A stretch of DNA of 64,000 nucleotides from Chloroflexota bacterium (GTDB lineage: Bacteria > Chloroflexota > Anaerolineae > Anaerolineales > Villigracilaceae), in contig QMIW01000002.1 in the NCBI GenBank assembly GCA_024434165.1, positions 34,092 through 98,091 of the forward strand, written 5' to 3'. The notes under the pieces were generated by a model, which saw nothing but the letters and a program-made list of their open reading frames with translations, ran no database searches and had not been told where the DNA came from. The position numbers and the translations under genes are program-made. Shown one piece after another: positions 1 through 8,833 of this stretch (positions within the stretch are counted from its first letter, which is position 1; the number at the start of each line of letters is the position of its first letter).

Positions 1-329
1 TTGAGCGGAAAGCCGGCGACCATCAGAAAAAACCCGAGATAGATCGGGTTGCGCGTGAAGCGGTAGACCCCGCTTGTCACCAAAGCCCGGACCGAACCGT
101 ACAGGTCGAGGGTCATCCGCATCTTGCGGAATTCGAGATATGCGCCCACGCCGAGCATAAACCCGACGAACGTCAAACCCAAACCGATGTACCTTCCAAC
201 TGCCGTCACATCAAAGGGGATGGGGGCGAATCTTTGCAGGATCATTGTCACAACCAGATAGAACAATGCCACAAACGACGGGTGGATGTTTTTGTTGACC
301 TGCGGGCTGTCTTTTTGCTTATCTGTCAT
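1..329 (-). CDS. Isoprenylcysteine carboxyl methyltransferase-family membrane protein (3' part beyond window edge)
   Basis: Reading the minus strand from an ATG at 329 gives about 109 residues that run off the left edge, so the C-terminus is missing. Two hydrophobic segments (about residues 18-32 and 44-62) are followed by the motif TSGVYRFTRNPIYLGFF. This is the signature loop (G-x-Y-x-x-x-R-N/H-P-x-Y) of small ICMT/phospholipid-methyltransferase-like integral membrane proteins, which use S-adenosylmethionine. The substrate cannot be told from this fragment; bacterial members are rarely characterised. It lies downstream of the E2 gene on the same strand, separated by about 55 bp holding a short CTGAAAC repeat. 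Confidence 0.75.
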   Translation of the reverse strand, partial: MTDKQKDSPQVNKNIHPSFVALFYLVVTMILQRFAPIPFDVTAVGRYIGLGLTFVGFMLGVGAYLEFRKMRMTLDLYGSVRALVTSGVYRFTRNPIYLGFFLMVAGFPL

Positions 330-360
330 ACGCTTCCTTCACTGCCTCATAGCCTGGCAT

Positions 361-382
361 CTGAAACCTGAAACCTGAAACT
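361..382. repeat. Short CTGAAAC direct repeat
   Basis: Three head-to-tail CTGAAAC units sit in the gap just after the stop of the E2 gene. This is one of the many short word-repeat tracts in this window. Confidence 0.8.
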
Positions 383-383
383 T

Positions 384-1595
384 CTACACCCAATTCTCCA
401 GCGTTTCCTTGACCTTTGCCAAAAACCAATCCGCCGATGCGCCGTCGAGGATGCGGTGATCGAATACAAACGAGAGATACACCATCGGGCGAATCGCAAT
501 CGCGTCATCTATTACCACCACCCGCTTTTGCATCGCTCCCACGCCGAGAATGCCCGCCTGCGGCTGGTTGATGACCGGAAAGGCAAACAGCGATCCGCTG
601 ACGCCGTGGTTGGTAAGCGTGAACGTGCCGCCCTTCACTTCATCTGGCTGCAATTTCTTCGCGCGGGCGCGGTTGGCAAGGTCATTGACCGCGCGTGCCA
701 TCGCCAGCAGAGACAGGTCTTCTGCCTTCTTGATGACCGGCACGATCAAACCGTCTTCACCCAGCGAAACCGCCATGCCGAGATTGACGTTCTTATGAAC
801 GAGCAAGCCTTCATCTGTCCACGAGGAGTTGACGATCGGATAGGCTTTCAAGCCCGCCACGATTGCCATCATGAAATACGCCGTGAACGTGAGGTTGACC
901 CCATCGCGCTCGAACGCGGCTTTATTCGCGGCGCGATGCTTTGACACGCGGCTCATATCCGCTTCCATCACCGTCAACACATGCGGGGAGGTATGCTTGG
1001 ACTCGACCATGTGCACCGCGATCTGCTTGCGGATGGTGGTGTGTTTGATCAGGGTTCCAGGTTGCAGGTTGGAAGGTTGAAGGTTTGCAGGGCTTGGCTT
1101 TTGACCTTCAACCTTTGACTTGCGACCTTCAATGAACGCCAGCACATCGTTCTTCGTAATCCGCCCGTTCAACCCCGTGCCGGTGACCTGGGACAAATCC
1201 ACGCCATGCTCGGCGGCAATGCGGGCGACGACAGGGGAGATGAAACCCAAATCGGTCGAAGGTCGCAGGTTCAAGGTCGCAGGCTTGGCTTCTGGCCTTT
1301 GACTTTCGACTTTTGACTCGGTCATTGCTGGAGCACTTGAAACATCCACCGATTCCCCCGGTTGACCGATAATTGCCAAAAGTTCCCCGACCTTCGCAGG
1401 CGAGCCTTCCTGCGCGATGATCTTCAACACCGTTCCCGTTGCTGGGGCGGGGATTTCGGTATCCACCTTGTCGGTATTCACTTCAAGCAGCGGCTCCAAC
1501 TCCTTGATCGAGTCGCCTTCCTGCTTGAGCCATTTCGTGACGGTGACTTCATCCACCCCTTCGCCGAGCCGGGGAACGAATACTTTGGTTGCCAT
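384..1595 (-). CDS. Dihydrolipoamide acyltransferase (E2) of a 2-oxoacid dehydrogenase complex
   Basis: 403 aa, the E2 core that passes acyl groups from E1 to CoA. A lipoyl domain covers residues 3-76 with the lipoylated Lys43 in the context NTDKVDTEIPAP. A peripheral subunit-binding domain lies at about 117-153 (ISPVVARIAAEHGVDLSQV). The catalytic acyltransferase domain ends with the active-site motif FDHRILDGASADWF. The ATG follows GGAGATTTT, a usable ribosome site that is partly built from a repeat tract. It is downstream of the fused E1 gene, with an S23-type gene between them. Both interdomain linkers are partly encoded by low-complexity DNA tracts (1255-1319 and 1053-1132), giving linker peptides such as SPANLQPSNLQPG. 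The oxoacid (pyruvate, branched-chain or acetoin) cannot be fixed; no E3 is in the window. Confidence 0.93.
   Translation of the reverse strand: MATKVFVPRLGEGVDEVTVTKWLKQEGDSIKELEPLLEVNTDKVDTEIPAPATGTVLKIIAQEGSPAKVGELLAIIGQPGESVDVSSAPAMTESKVESQRPEAKPATLNLRPSTDLGFISPVVARIAAEHGVDLSQVTGTGLNGRITKNDVLAFIEGRKSKVEGQKPSPANLQPSNLQPGTLIKHTTIRKQIAVHMVESKHTSPHVLTVMEADMSRVSKHRAANKAAFERDGVNLTFTAYFMMAIVAGLKAYPIVNSSWTDEGLLVHKNVNLGMAVSLGEDGLIVPVIKKAEDLSLLAMARAVNDLANRARAKKLQPDEVKGGTFTLTNHGVSGSLFAFPVINQPQAGILGVGAMQKRVVVIDDAIAIRPMVYLSFVFDHRILDGASADWFLAKVKETLENWV
1053..1132. repeat. Low-complexity inverted tract inside E2 (second linker)
   Basis: The left arm repeats the word GGTTGCAGGTT/GGTTGAAGGTT and the right arm carries the complement (GACCTTCAACCTTTGAC). 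The tract stays in frame and codes the linker between the subunit-binding and catalytic domains. Confidence 0.8.
1255..1319. repeat. Low-complexity tract inside E2 (first linker)
   Basis: The words GGTCGCAGGTTCAAGGTCGC and then CTTTGACTTTCGACTTTTGAC form imprecise arms of the same family as the tract at 1053-1132. It encodes the linker just after the lipoyl domain. Confidence 0.75.
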
Positions 1596-1602
1596 AAAAT
1601 CT

Positions 1603-1637
1603 CCAGTTGGTAGTTGTCAGTTGGTGGTTGGTAGTGT
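1603..1637. repeat. Tract bracketing S23 gene 1 (3' side)
   Basis: On the plus strand the words are GTTGGTAGTTGTCAGTTGG and TGGTTGGTAG. On the coding (minus) strand this is A/C-rich (ACTACCAACCACCAACTG). It encodes the last residues of the S23-type protein (LPTTN) and its stop, and reaches to just before the E2 ribosome site. It is the inverted counterpart of 2001-2031. Confidence 0.8.
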
Positions 1638-1991
1638 GTTGATAAGCGCATAAAGTTTCTTGCGTAAGTTCTGAATTTGCTCATCCATCGGGGCAATATC
1701 ATCTTTGCCCAAATATCCAAATTCTTGAGCTAGTACAAGTTGTGTATCTACTTCAGCTAATGAACCTAATGCAATATGTAAGAACCTCTTGAAATCTCCC
1801 GGCGATTTCCTGGCTTGACCTTCTGCAATGTTCGAAGGGACTGAAACAACGGCTCGCCGGAGTTGGTCAGCAAGGGCGTAGGTTTCATGCTTGGGAAATT
1901 TCCCGGTAAGTTGATAGACTTCTTTTGCGAGTTTTATCGCATCTTGCCAAACGATCAACTCACGATAATTTCTTGCAGATACCTTTTCCAT
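1617..1991 (-). CDS. Four-helix-bundle protein of the S23 / 23S rRNA intervening-sequence family
   Basis: 124 aa, a full-length member of the S23-type four-helix-bundle family (TIGR02436-like). The family hallmark is clear: LRRAVVSVPSNIAEGQAR at about residues 44-61, then FKRFLHIALGSLAEVDTQL. The first relatives described are encoded inside intervening sequences of 23S rRNA genes in Leptospira and Coxiella; related folds include Avd of diversity-generating retroelements. Molecular function is not established. The gene sits between the E1 and E2 genes, same strand, and is bracketed by inverted low-complexity tracts (2001-2031 and 1603-1637). Its C-terminal residues LPTTN are encoded by the tract itself. 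It looks like an insertion cassette that left the operon intact. Confidence 0.85.
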   Translation of the reverse strand: MEKVSARNYRELIVWQDAIKLAKEVYQLTGKFPKHETYALADQLRRAVVSVPSNIAEGQARKSPGDFKRFLHIALGSLAEVDTQLVLAQEFGYLGKDDIAPMDEQIQNLRKKLYALINTLPTTN

Positions 1992-2000
1992 GTGACCTCG

Positions 2001-2031
2001 CTGTCAACAACCAACTATCAACCGTCAACTG
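2001..2031. repeat. Tract bracketing S23 gene 1 (5' side)
   Basis: The plus-strand sequence CTGTCAACAACCAACTATCA continues with ACCGTCAACTG. On the coding strand this reads as G/T-rich words (GTTGATAGTTGGTTGTTGAC) complementary to the A/C-rich tract after the S23 gene. It begins at the stop codon of the E1 gene. Confidence 0.8.
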
Positions 2032-4439
2032 AACAGCGGATACGCTGTTGGGTCTACCTCATTCATCATGTCATACACCGCATCAAACACCGTTTCAGGA
2101 TTCGGCTTCGACCAGTAATCGCCGTCGCTTCCATACGCTGGACGATGCGCCTTAGCCGACAGCGTGCGCGCAGGCGAGTCCAAATGGAAATACCCGCCCT
2201 GCTTCTCGATGACTTCCTGCATCATGTACGCCGTCGCGCCGCCGGGGACGTCTTCATCCACGAACAAAATGCGGTTGGTCTTTTTCAGCGACTCGACGAT
2301 TCTTCCGTGAATATCGAACGGCATCAGCGTTTGTACGTCAATCACTTCCACGTCAATGCCGGCTTTCGATAATTTCTCCGCGGCATCCATCACGATGCGG
2401 CAGCACGCGCCGTAGGTGACGATGGTGACGTCTTTTCCTTCGCGCAGAATCTCAGGCACGCCCAACGGCACGGTAATTTCGCCGATGTTATCGGGCAGGC
2501 GTTCCTTCACGCGGTAGCCGTTCAACACCTCGACCACAATCCCGGGTTCGTCGGCTTTCAGGAGTGTGTTATAAAACCCGGCGGCGCGGGTCATATCGCG
2601 CGGGACGAGCACATACATGCCGCGCACCAAATTCAAAATGCCAGACATCGGCGAGCCTGCATGCCACACCCCCTCCAAACGATGACCGCGCGTGCGCACG
2701 ATGACTGGCGCCTTTTGCCCGCCGGCAGTGCGCCAGTGCAGGGTCGCCAGATCGTCGCTCATGATTTGCAGGGCATACAGCACATAATCGAGATATTGAA
2801 TCTCCGCGATGGGTCGCAGCCCGCGCATTGCCATGCCAATCGCCTGCCCCAAGATCGTCGCCTCGCGGATGCCCGTATCCGTCACGCGATATTCGCCATA
2901 CTTTTCCTGCATTCCCTTGAAGCCCTGGTTCACGTCGCCGAGTTTGCCCACATCTTCACCGAAAGCAATGAGGCGGGGTTCACGCGCAAGCGCGGCGTCG
3001 AACGCGGCGTTGATCACTTCAAAGCCGAACATCGTCGGGGACGAATCCGAATAGGCGGGCTTCACCTCCTCCACCTTCATCGCCGTGCCCGAATACAAGT
3101 GCGAGCCGTACCGCTCCAAATTCACTTTATCGTTCTCATGCTTCCATTGGATGAGAACCTGCTTGACGGGATTTGACTCATCCCTGAGGATGCGCAGCGC
3201 TTCATGCGCGGTGATGTGGATATCCCGCCTCGTATACGACGGGAGATTTGCCAGCCGGTCCCTGAGCATTCGCAACTCTGACGCATGACTCGACGAGCCT
3301 GCGATCTCTTCGAGCATGTCCATCACCTGGCTGCGCTCCTCGGTGATGGGGGAGAGATACGCCTCCCACGCCGCTTTGCGGAATCCTTCCACGGCTTCGT
3401 AATCCGCTTTCTCAAGGGAATCAAGCTCGGGTCCGGAAACGATGCGGTGCTCGATCATCCACTCGCGCATCTTCCTGAGTCCGTCGAATTCCTCCTCCCA
3501 CTTGAGCCGCTCTGGAGTCTTGTATCGTTCGTGACTCCCCGATGTGCTGTGACCCTGCGGCTGGGTCACGTCAATCACATGCACCAGCGCAGGGATGTGA
3601 TATTCGCGCGCCACCTCGGCGGCGGTTTGATAGGTTTCGAGCAGGGCGGGGTAATCCCACGCGCGGACGGTGTAGAGGTCGTAGCCGCGCATGCAATCTT
3701 CGTCGGGACAGGGGTCGCGCTGGAAGCCGCTCAGGATGGCGCCGATATTCTCCTTGACCATCTGGAATTGATTGGGGACGGAGATGCCGTAGCCGTCGTC
3801 GTACACGGTGATGATGGCGGGCGCGTGCAGCACGCCGATGGCGTTGACCGATTCCCAAAACAGACCTTCGGCGGTCGAGGCGTTGCCGATGGTGGCAAAG
3901 GTGACTTCACTGCCGTTGATGGAAAAGTCCTTGAATTCCTGCAGTTCCCTGAGTTTGCGGTAGACGACCGATGCGTATGCCAGCCCCACCGCGCGCGGCA
4001 TTTGCGAACCGGTGGGGGATATGTCTGAGGCGGTGTTGTACATCTGCGTTTGCGGACGCCACAACCCGTTCGGATACAAATTGCGTGAGGCGAAGTGTGC
4101 GTTCATCTGCCTGCCGCCGCTGGCGGGGTCGTAGGTGATGTCGCTGTGCGCGTACAACTGGGCAAAAAATTCCTGGATGCTCATCGCGCCAAGCATGAAC
4201 ATCCAGGTCTGGTCGCGGTAATAGCCGGAACGCCAGTCGCCTTTGCGGAAGGCGCGCGCGATGGCAAGTTGGGCGATCTCCTTGCCGTCTCCGAAGATGC
4301 CGAATTTCGCCTTGCCGCTCAAGACTTCTCTTCTGCCGATGAGCGAAGCCTGCCTGCTTTGATAGGCAAGGCGGTAATCCTTGATGATCTCTTCTTTCTC
4401 GAGGGGAAGCGCAATCGTACCCTTCTTTTTACCGGGCAT
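2025..4439 (-). CDS. Fused E1 alpha-beta thiamine-diphosphate dehydrogenase of a 2-oxoacid dehydrogenase complex
   Basis: 804 aa from the ATG at 4439, which is preceded by the ribosome site CAGGAGAGAG; an upstream in-frame start at 4502 lacks one and overlaps the promoter region. The N-terminal half is an E1-alpha-type domain with the thiamine-diphosphate region (ATIGNASTAEGLFWESVNA then YDDGYGISVPN). The C-terminal half is an E1-beta domain beginning near FEVINAAFDAALAREP and containing AFGEDVGKLGDVNQGF. It decarboxylates a 2-oxoacid and reductively acylates the lipoyl arm of E2 (384-1595). Alpha-beta fusions of this length are common in Bacteroidetes and Chloroflexi; the substrate (branched-chain oxoacids or pyruvate) is not decidable by eye. 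Confidence 0.92.
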   Translation of the reverse strand: MPGKKKGTIALPLEKEEIIKDYRLAYQSRQASLIGRREVLSGKAKFGIFGDGKEIAQLAIARAFRKGDWRSGYYRDQTWMFMLGAMSIQEFFAQLYAHSDITYDPASGGRQMNAHFASRNLYPNGLWRPQTQMYNTASDISPTGSQMPRAVGLAYASVVYRKLRELQEFKDFSINGSEVTFATIGNASTAEGLFWESVNAIGVLHAPAIITVYDDGYGISVPNQFQMVKENIGAILSGFQRDPCPDEDCMRGYDLYTVRAWDYPALLETYQTAAEVAREYHIPALVHVIDVTQPQGHSTSGSHERYKTPERLKWEEEFDGLRKMREWMIEHRIVSGPELDSLEKADYEAVEGFRKAAWEAYLSPITEERSQVMDMLEEIAGSSSHASELRMLRDRLANLPSYTRRDIHITAHEALRILRDESNPVKQVLIQWKHENDKVNLERYGSHLYSGTAMKVEEVKPAYSDSSPTMFGFEVINAAFDAALAREPRLIAFGEDVGKLGDVNQGFKGMQEKYGEYRVTDTGIREATILGQAIGMAMRGLRPIAEIQYLDYVLYALQIMSDDLATLHWRTAGGQKAPVIVRTRGHRLEGVWHAGSPMSGILNLVRGMYVLVPRDMTRAAGFYNTLLKADEPGIVVEVLNGYRVKERLPDNIGEITVPLGVPEILREGKDVTIVTYGACCRIVMDAAEKLSKAGIDVEVIDVQTLMPFDIHGRIVESLKKTNRILFVDEDVPGGATAYMMQEVIEKQGGYFHLDSPARTLSAKAHRPAYGSDGDYWSKPNPETVFDAVYDMMNEVDPTAYPLFS

Positions 4440-4528
4440 GAACTCTCTCCTGAGTTGTGATGGGGGGATTATAACAAACTCATTTATGATAAGATAAATC
4501 AATTTTTACAGTCGAAGGAGTGGTTCGA
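4440..4528. promoter_or_regulatory. Divergent intergenic region with a candidate -10 for E1
   Basis: Between the divergently transcribed E1 gene and the plus-strand operon. On the minus strand a perfect TATAAT lies at 4473-4468, about 28 nt before the E1 start, without a good -35. On the plus strand GAAGGAG (4514-4520) precedes the TTG start at 4529. Confidence 0.35.
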
Positions 4529-6898
4529 TTGATTCTTCAAAACCATGCAAGAGCGTGGACCAGGGTTGTGATGCTGCTTTTCATTCTGCTCGCGGCGGCG
4601 GGACCTCTCCGCGCGCAGGCGCAGGCGGACATACGCCTCACTGCCCGCGTGGGGCTGAACGGTTACTGCAAGGAGGATGCCTGGATTCCCGTGCGCGTGC
4701 TGGTGGAAAACACCGGCGCGGATGTAAACGGGCGCGTGCAAATTTCCTATCGGAACTCGGAGGGCGGGACATCCATCCATGGGCAGGATGTATCGTTGCC
4801 GACCACATCGCGCAAGGAATTCTTTCTTTATTTTCACCCGCACGGATTCATCCGCAGCCTCACGGTCAGCCTGGTGGCGGATGGGAAAAAACTCGCAGGC
4901 GACGACCTCAACCTCTCCTGCCTGGACCGGGACAGTCTCCTCTTCGGCGTGCTGGCAGATGACCCATCCACGTACGATGGCTTGGCAAACATCCAGCCGC
5001 TGGGCGGGTTCGTGAGGGTTGCTCCGCTTCAACTCGCGGATTTACCCGACCGCGTCCAGGGATGGGAAGCATTGGATGCGCTCATCGTCTCCGGCGTGGA
5101 TACCGGTCCATTGAGCGAGGATCAGCGAACCGCTTTGAAGATGTGGGTCGCCAACGGGGGCAGGTTGATGGTCGTGGGCGGACCAGGCTGGGAAGCCGCC
5201 TCTGCCGGACTGAAAGACCTCCTGCCGCTGGCGTTGAACTCCGTTCAGACGGTGGAAAGCCTTTCGGCGCTGCCCGCTTATTTTCGAGACGATTCCCCGC
5301 TGGCGGAACCGGCAATTTTGGCGGTGGGACAGGTGGACAAGGATGCGCACACGCTTGTGGAACAGGACGGCATTCCGCTCATCGTTGAAAAGGAAATGGG
5401 CTTTGGCAGGATTGTTTTCCTCTCTGCCGACCCTTCGCTGAAACCTCTCAGCGAGTGGGACGCCATGACGGACGTTTACGCCAGCCTGCTGGGAGTCCGA
5501 CCCGCCCGGCTCAATTGGGTGGACGGCTCGTGGGATTCGTACAACGCCAACAGCGCGGTGTCGTCCGTTGGCAATTCCGGCGTGCCGTCGTCGGCGTATG
5601 TCTGTGGCTGGCTGGTCCTGTATGTGCTTGCGGTCGGACCAATCAACTTTTTGCTCATCCGCCGCACGAAGCGGCGCGAACTGGCGTGGATCACCATCCC
5701 CGCCGTCGTGATCGTCTTCAGTGCGGTTGCCTATTTTTACGGTTTCCTATACCGGGGGCAAAAACCCATTTTGAACAGGATTGCCGTGGTGCAGGCATGG
5801 GATAATTCCGAAGCGGCGGCAGTGCGCGCGCTGGTGGGCGTTTACTCGCCGAGCCGCGCGAGATATTTGCTGGAGAGTTCGGACGGTTTCATGTTGTATC
5901 CCTACGAAAGCGGCAGCGGCGGGCTCCAGGGCGGCAATGACTGGTTGACGCTTGCCGAAGGTGCGGGCATGGTCATGCCGGATGTGCGCGTGGAAATCGG
6001 CGGGTTGAAGACTCTGGCGGCGCAGGGGAACATCCCGGCGCTGCAGTTCGACCACGATCTCACCGTAACCGTCAGCGGACAGCCGCCGGTTCTGAAAGGT
6101 GCGGTCACCAATGCCAGCGGTTTCACGCTGAAGGATGCCATCCTGTTCACCTCCGGCGATATGGAAAACCTCGGCGATCTTTCCCCCGGCGAAACAAACT
6201 CCATAACCGTTTCGCTGACCACCTACCCGGATGGACCGAAGTTCTACGCGCTCGATTCGTGGAACCTCCTCAGCCCGAACAACTTAGCCAGCCCGGGCAA
6301 TCCCGAATTGTCGCGCCGCCGGGCGATGCTGGATATGCTTCTCAACAGCACCACATATTATTACAACGCCAACGACGGCAACTGGGGCGTATATCTGATG
6401 GGCTGGATCGAAGAGCCGGTTGTGCCGGTGGGCGTGCGGGGTCAATCGTTCGACGCGATTGACACCACGCTTTACGTCGTGAGGCTGACCCCGTCCTTTG
6501 AATATACCGGAGATGTCTGGCGGCTGACTCCCAGCCTGCTTGCCTGGGAATCTTCCCAGCCGGGCGCTTCGCCCTATTACAGTTTCGAAATTCCGGCGGG
6601 CGGCTACGAACTGCGTTTCCATCCCGTCATCACCGCCCCGTTCGATTCGGTGGAGACGATGATTCTCGATGTGGACGTACGCTCGGCGCTGGGACCGCAG
6701 GATATTGCCGCCTCGCTCTGGGACTTTGAAACCGGGCAGTGGGTGAAGGTCGAAAACCTGCAATGGGGGGAAAACCAAATCCCCGAGCCGCTTCGCTATC
6801 TTGGACCGGGCGGAGAGGTGCGGCTGAGAATGCAAACGCCCACGAACGACTATGTGGAAGTCGCCCGAACCACGATTACGCTGCTGGTGACGCCATGA
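4529..6898 (+). CDS. Large membrane-anchored protein with signal peptide (MoxR/vWA operon)
   Basis: About 789 aa. I choose TTG at 4529 because GGAG (4517-4520) lies 8 nt upstream; a GTG at 4520 overlaps that site. An N-terminal signal peptide (VVMLLFILLAAAGPLRAQA) is followed by an extracytoplasmic beta-rich region. Next is a class I glutamine-amidotransferase-like fold (DALIVSGVDTGPLSEDQ, GGRLMVVGGPGW). Two membrane helices lie at about 360-410 around LAVGPINFLLIRRTKRRELA, and a long C-terminal region follows. No catalytic triad is evident. Its stop overlaps the ABC ATPase start (ATGA). The context suggests an envelope component of an ABC-2/MoxR system, loosely like Gld/Bat loci; the function is unknown. 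Confidence 0.8.
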   Translation: MILQNHARAWTRVVMLLFILLAAAGPLRAQAQADIRLTARVGLNGYCKEDAWIPVRVLVENTGADVNGRVQISYRNSEGGTSIHGQDVSLPTTSRKEFFLYFHPHGFIRSLTVSLVADGKKLAGDDLNLSCLDRDSLLFGVLADDPSTYDGLANIQPLGGFVRVAPLQLADLPDRVQGWEALDALIVSGVDTGPLSEDQRTALKMWVANGGRLMVVGGPGWEAASAGLKDLLPLALNSVQTVESLSALPAYFRDDSPLAEPAILAVGQVDKDAHTLVEQDGIPLIVEKEMGFGRIVFLSADPSLKPLSEWDAMTDVYASLLGVRPARLNWVDGSWDSYNANSAVSSVGNSGVPSSAYVCGWLVLYVLAVGPINFLLIRRTKRRELAWITIPAVVIVFSAVAYFYGFLYRGQKPILNRIAVVQAWDNSEAAAVRALVGVYSPSRARYLLESSDGFMLYPYESGSGGLQGGNDWLTLAEGAGMVMPDVRVEIGGLKTLAAQGNIPALQFDHDLTVTVSGQPPVLKGAVTNASGFTLKDAILFTSGDMENLGDLSPGETNSITVSLTTYPDGPKFYALDSWNLLSPNNLASPGNPELSRRRAMLDMLLNSTTYYYNANDGNWGVYLMGWIEEPVVPVGVRGQSFDAIDTTLYVVRLTPSFEYTGDVWRLTPSLLAWESSQPGASPYYSFEIPAGGYELRFHPVITAPFDSVETMILDVDVRSALGPQDIAASLWDFETGQWVKVENLQWGENQIPEPLRYLGPGGEVRLRMQTPTNDYVEVARTTITLLVTP

Positions 6899-7857
6899 CC
6901 CCGATTGTCGAAATCCGCAGCCTCAACAAATCCTTCGGCCGGCGCAAAGCCGTGGATAACTTCAACCTGACCATCGAACAGGGCGAAATCTTCGGGCTGG
7001 TCGGACCGAACGGCGCCGGCAAGACCACCACCATGCGCATGCTGGTCACCCTCCTCAAACCGGACCAGGGCGAGATCGCCGTGGGCGGCTTTTCGGTGGA
7101 GGATGCCCCGCGCGAAGTCCGCAGATTGATCGGTTTCATGCCCGATAACTTCGGCGTGTACGGCGAGATGACCGTGCAGGAATATCTCGACTTCTTCGCC
7201 GCCTGCTACAATATCCCCGCCCCGCAGCGCGCCCGTCTCATCAACGACCTGCTCGAACTCGTGGATATTTCCCACCGCCGCGACGACATGGTGGATACCC
7301 TCTCGCGCGGACTCAAACAACGCCTCGGAATCGCCCGCGTGCTGATTCACGACCCAAGCCTGCTTGTCCTCGACGAGCCCGCCTCCGGGCTGGACCCGCG
7401 GGCGCGCATCGAAATTCGAGAACTTTTGCTGGAGATTGCGCGTCTTGGAAAGACGATCCTGTTCTCCAGCCACATTCTGGCAGATGTGGCGGAACTCTGC
7501 TCGCGCGTCGGCATCATGGAAAGCGGCAAACTGGTCGCGCTCGGCACACTGGACCAGCTCCACCAGCGTCTCCTGCCGCACCGGCTCGTCCATGTGGCGC
7601 TGCTCAACACCGTCCCACCGGAGGATGCGCGCGCCGTACTGGCGAACCTGCCCGGCGTATCCAGTGTCCGCCTGCGCGAGGGCTTCATCCGCGCCGACTG
7701 GATCATGTTCGAAGCCGAATTCCTCGGCGACGATGAAGCGCTGCGAAGCCTGCTTGCCGCACTGCTCGAAAAGGGACTGCCGGTGGTGCACTTCAGTGAA
7801 GAGACGCAGGACCTCGAAGAAGTCTTCATGCGCGCCACGCGCGGAATTGTTTCGTAA
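6895..7857 (+). CDS. ABC transporter ATP-binding protein (ABC-2 type)
   Basis: 320 aa, starting at the ATG of the ATGA overlap with the preceding gene. Walker A is GLVGPNGAGKTTTMRML. The signature is LSRGLKQRLGIARVL, a variant of LSGGQ. Walker B with the catalytic Glu is LLVLDEPASGLDP, and the switch His is in FSSHILADV. It is a cytoplasmic ATPase driving the permease encoded 14 nt downstream. The C-terminal 80 residues form the regulatory domain typical of ABC-2 exporters of the CcmA/GldA kind. The substrate is unknown. Confidence 0.93.
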   Translation: MTPIVEIRSLNKSFGRRKAVDNFNLTIEQGEIFGLVGPNGAGKTTTMRMLVTLLKPDQGEIAVGGFSVEDAPREVRRLIGFMPDNFGVYGEMTVQEYLDFFAACYNIPAPQRARLINDLLELVDISHRRDDMVDTLSRGLKQRLGIARVLIHDPSLLVLDEPASGLDPRARIEIRELLLEIARLGKTILFSSHILADVAELCSRVGIMESGKLVALGTLDQLHQRLLPHRLVHVALLNTVPPEDARAVLANLPGVSSVRLREGFIRADWIMFEAEFLGDDEALRSLLAALLEKGLPVVHFSEETQDLEEVFMRATRGIVS

Positions 7858-7870
7858 AAAAGGAACCAGG

Positions 7871-8827
7871 ATGCAAACCGAATCCACACCCGGGTTGATT
7901 CCCGCCAAAGCCCCCAGCCGCTGGAACGTCTTCCAGCGCCTGATGGAAAACCCTGTCATCATGAAGGAACTGCGCGGACGCATGAGAAGCCGCTCCGCCT
8001 CCTTTTTGATCACCGGCTACCTGGCATTGATCGGGTTGGTGGTGGGCGTCATCTATTCCTCGTTTTCGAGCGGGCTGGCGTTTTCCGCCTGGGACCCGCA
8101 AGCCCGCCAGATGTTGGGGAAGGGCATTTTCGGAACGGTGGTGCTGATGGAGTTGTTCCTCGTCAGCCTGATCGGACCCGCGCTGACCTCCGGCGCCGTC
8201 TCCTCCGAACGCGAACGGCAAACCTTCGACCTGCTTCGCACCACCACACTCCCGGCGCGCTCCTTCGTGTTTGGCAAACTGGGCTCCTCGCTCGCTTATC
8301 TTTTGCTGCTCATCTTCACCGCCCTGCCCATTCAAAGCATCGCCTTTGTGCTGGGCGGCGTGGGGCTGGCGGAGGTGGTTGTTTCCAGCCTCCTGCTGGT
8401 GACGACCGCCGTCTTCTACTGCACGCTCGGCTTGTTTCTCTCCAGTTTCATCAAACGTACCACCGCCGCCACCGTTACATCGTATGTGATCATCGTGCTG
8501 TCGTACATCCTGCTTGGGGTGGGGTTCTTCCTGCTGTCGTTTATCGGCATCTCCGCCTACTATAACTATGCCGTGAATACGGCGGTTTTCGAAAGGCTGA
8601 TCACCGTCATTCTGTGGCTGTTGGTTTCGACCAACCCGCTCCTGACGGCGATCATCAGCGAAGTGATTCTGGTGGAAGACCAAAGCCTGTTCTATACCAC
8701 CTCGGTGATGGGGAGCAGCAGTTTTCCCATGCCTTCGCCGTGGATCATCTTCCTCGTGATCTATTCGATTTCGACCGTCCTGATGATTCGCCGGAGCATC
8801 CGCCTTGTGGAGCGACCGGATCAATAA
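7871..8827 (+). CDS. ABC-2 type transporter permease
   Basis: 318 aa from the ATG at 7871; the frame is open further upstream but that part overlaps the ATPase. The N-terminus carries NPVIMKELRGRMRSR, the cytoplasmic lead-in typical of ABC-2 permeases. Six membrane helices follow (ITGYLALIGLVVGVIY, GTVVLMELFLVSLIGPAL, the YLLLLIFTALPIQ region and three more). SSERERQTFDLLRTT is the coupling element between helices 2 and 3 found in NatB/GldF-like permeases. It pairs with the ATPase just upstream. The cargo is unknown. Confidence 0.9.
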   Translation: MQTESTPGLIPAKAPSRWNVFQRLMENPVIMKELRGRMRSRSASFLITGYLALIGLVVGVIYSSFSSGLAFSAWDPQARQMLGKGIFGTVVLMELFLVSLIGPALTSGAVSSERERQTFDLLRTTTLPARSFVFGKLGSSLAYLLLLIFTALPIQSIAFVLGGVGLAEVVVSSLLLVTTAVFYCTLGLFLSSFIKRTTAATVTSYVIIVLSYILLGVGFFLLSFIGISAYYNYAVNTAVFERLITVILWLLVSTNPLLTAIISEVILVEDQSLFYTTSVMGSSSFPMPSPWIIFLVIYSISTVLMIRRSIRLVERPDQ

Positions 8828-8833
8828 ACCGCG

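Noticed and set aside
1603..2031. Possible diversity-generating retroelement because of the Avd-like fold of the S23 protein
   Set aside because: No reverse transcriptase, template/variable repeat pair or adenine-biased substitution pattern is visible in the window.
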